A DNA stretch of 42,202 bases. Origin: an uncultured Alphaproteobacteria bacterium (lineage in GTDB: Bacteria; Pseudomonadota; Alphaproteobacteria; Rhizobiales; Beijerinckiaceae). The stretch lies in NCBI GenBank assembly GCA_937988775.1, contig CALKHP010000046.1, positions 1 through 42,202 on the forward strand, written 5' to 3'. The notes below the pieces were generated by a model that saw nothing but the letters and a program-made list of their open reading frames with translations, ran no database searches and had not been told where the DNA came from. Position numbers and translations under genes: made by a program. How positions within the stretch are numbered: the first letter of the stretch is position 1; each line of letters starts with the position of its first letter. Below are positions 41,525 to 42,202 of this stretch, piece by piece.

Positions 41525-42202
41525 CGCCCTCCCGCGCCGCGCTCGCCGTCATCGTCCTCGCGGGCCTCGCCGCCGTGCCCTGGCTCGGCTCCGACGTGCT
41601 CGTGCAGTTCGGCATCAACGCGCTGCTTCTCGCCGTGCTGGCGCAGGGCTGGAACATCATCGGCGGCTATACCGGCTACGCCTCCTTCGGCAATTCGGCG
41701 TTCTACGGCCTTGGCGGCTACGGCGTCGCCATCGCCATGGTGCAGTGGCAATTGCCTTTCGCCTTCGGCCTCGTCTTCGGCGTCGTGCTGGCGGTTGCCT
41801 TCGCCTTCCTGCTCGGCCTGCCGGTGCTGCGGCTCAAGGGGCATTACTTCGCCATCGCCACGCTGGCGCTTGCCCAGGTGATGATCGCCATCATCTCCAA
41901 CACGCCGCTCGCCGGCGAGAATATCGGCCTGGTGCTGCCGCCGCTCAACAACGATCCGCTGTTCTACGAATTGTCGCTCGGGCTGCTCGCCATCGCCACG
42001 GCAACCATCTGGTGGCTCAGCCGCAGCCGCTTCGGCTTCGGCCTGATCGCCATCCGCGAGAATGAGGAAGGCGCGGCCGTGATGGGCGTCAACACCACGC
42101 TCTACAAGGTGCTGGCCTTCGCGCTCTCCGGCCTGTTCAGCGCACTCGCCGGCGGCATCCACGCCTACTGGATCACCTTCCTCGATCCCGAAAGCGCCTT
42201 CG
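41521..42202 (+). CDS. livM: Liv-type ABC transporter permease, LivM family (system 2; 3' end outside window)
   Basis: The open frame runs off the right edge after 227 codons. It reads MTPSRAALAVIVLAGLAAVP, then NALLLAVLAQGWNIIGGYTGYASFGNSAFYGLGGYG, GLPVLRLKGHYFAIATLALAQV and ENEEGAAVMGVNTTLYKVLAFALSG, all standard LivM features. The family is usually 300-350 aa, so roughly a third is missing. It is translationally coupled to the LivH gene by an ATGA overlap. Confidence 0.92.
   Translation, partial: MTPSRAALAVIVLAGLAAVPWLGSDVLVQFGINALLLAVLAQGWNIIGGYTGYASFGNSAFYGLGGYGVAIAMVQWQLPFAFGLVFGVVLAVAFAFLLGLPVLRLKGHYFAIATLALAQVMIAIISNTPLAGENIGLVLPPLNNDPLFYELSLGLLAIATATIWWLSRSRFGFGLIAIRENEEGAAVMGVNTTLYKVLAFALSGLFSALAGGIHAYWITFLDPESAF

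Overview
The window reads as chromosomal DNA of a GC-rich alphaproteobacterium, most likely of the order Hyphomicrobiales (Rhizobiales). The main evidence is a near-canonical CtrA cell-cycle regulator divergent from fliI-fliJ with a cluster of GANTC (CcrM-type) sites between them, many Liv-type and amino-acid ABC importers, HyuA/HyuB and CaiB/BaiF enzymes, and a FixLJ-like two-component pair. I cannot name the genus. I see no rRNA, tRNA, CRISPR, transposase or phage gene. Apart from the two edge genes the coding regions look intact.

Layout. (1) 1-2756: ctrA (cut by the left edge), then fliI and fliJ. (2) 2757-2935: a hairpin and an inverted pair of REP-like palindromes. (3) 2936-4000: an M19 dipeptidase. 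(4) 4130-9585: surface-polysaccharide genes, namely an O-antigen ligase-like protein, a WbpM/CapD-type sugar dehydratase, a WecA/WbpL-type initiating transferase and an NAD-dependent sugar epimerase/reductase. The last three resemble a set that makes and transfers a 6-deoxy-HexNAc (QuiNAc/FucNAc type).

(5) 9589-24446: a large catabolic locus. A minus-strand operon (hyuA, hyuB, a LacI-type regulator, an enoyl-CoA hydratase, an 83-aa orphan) faces a plus-strand operon (CaiB CoA-transferase, second enoyl-CoA hydratase, SDR, five-part Liv-type importer, MBL-fold hydrolase). Each operon has a LacI-type operator in its promoter sharing the 10-mer ATGAAACGTT. This points to one repressor-controlled uptake and CoA-dependent degradation pathway for an unidentified, perhaps cyclic-amide or carboxylatable, substrate. 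(6) 24457-26285: dadA and a divergent Lrp/AsnC regulator sharing an AT-rich operator region.

(7) 26337-34326: a LuxR-type HTH protein, a MacAB-like exporter, a PAS histidine kinase and FixJ-type response regulator, then three tandem genes for small exported Asn/Gly-repeat proteins. The first of these is built of five 26-27-residue repeats. This is the most unusual part of the window. (8) 34333-39181: a TehA/SLAC1-type channel, a polar amino-acid ABC importer and a PuuB-like FAD amine oxidase. (9) 39419-42202: a second Liv-type importer (binding protein, LivH, and LivM cut by the right edge).
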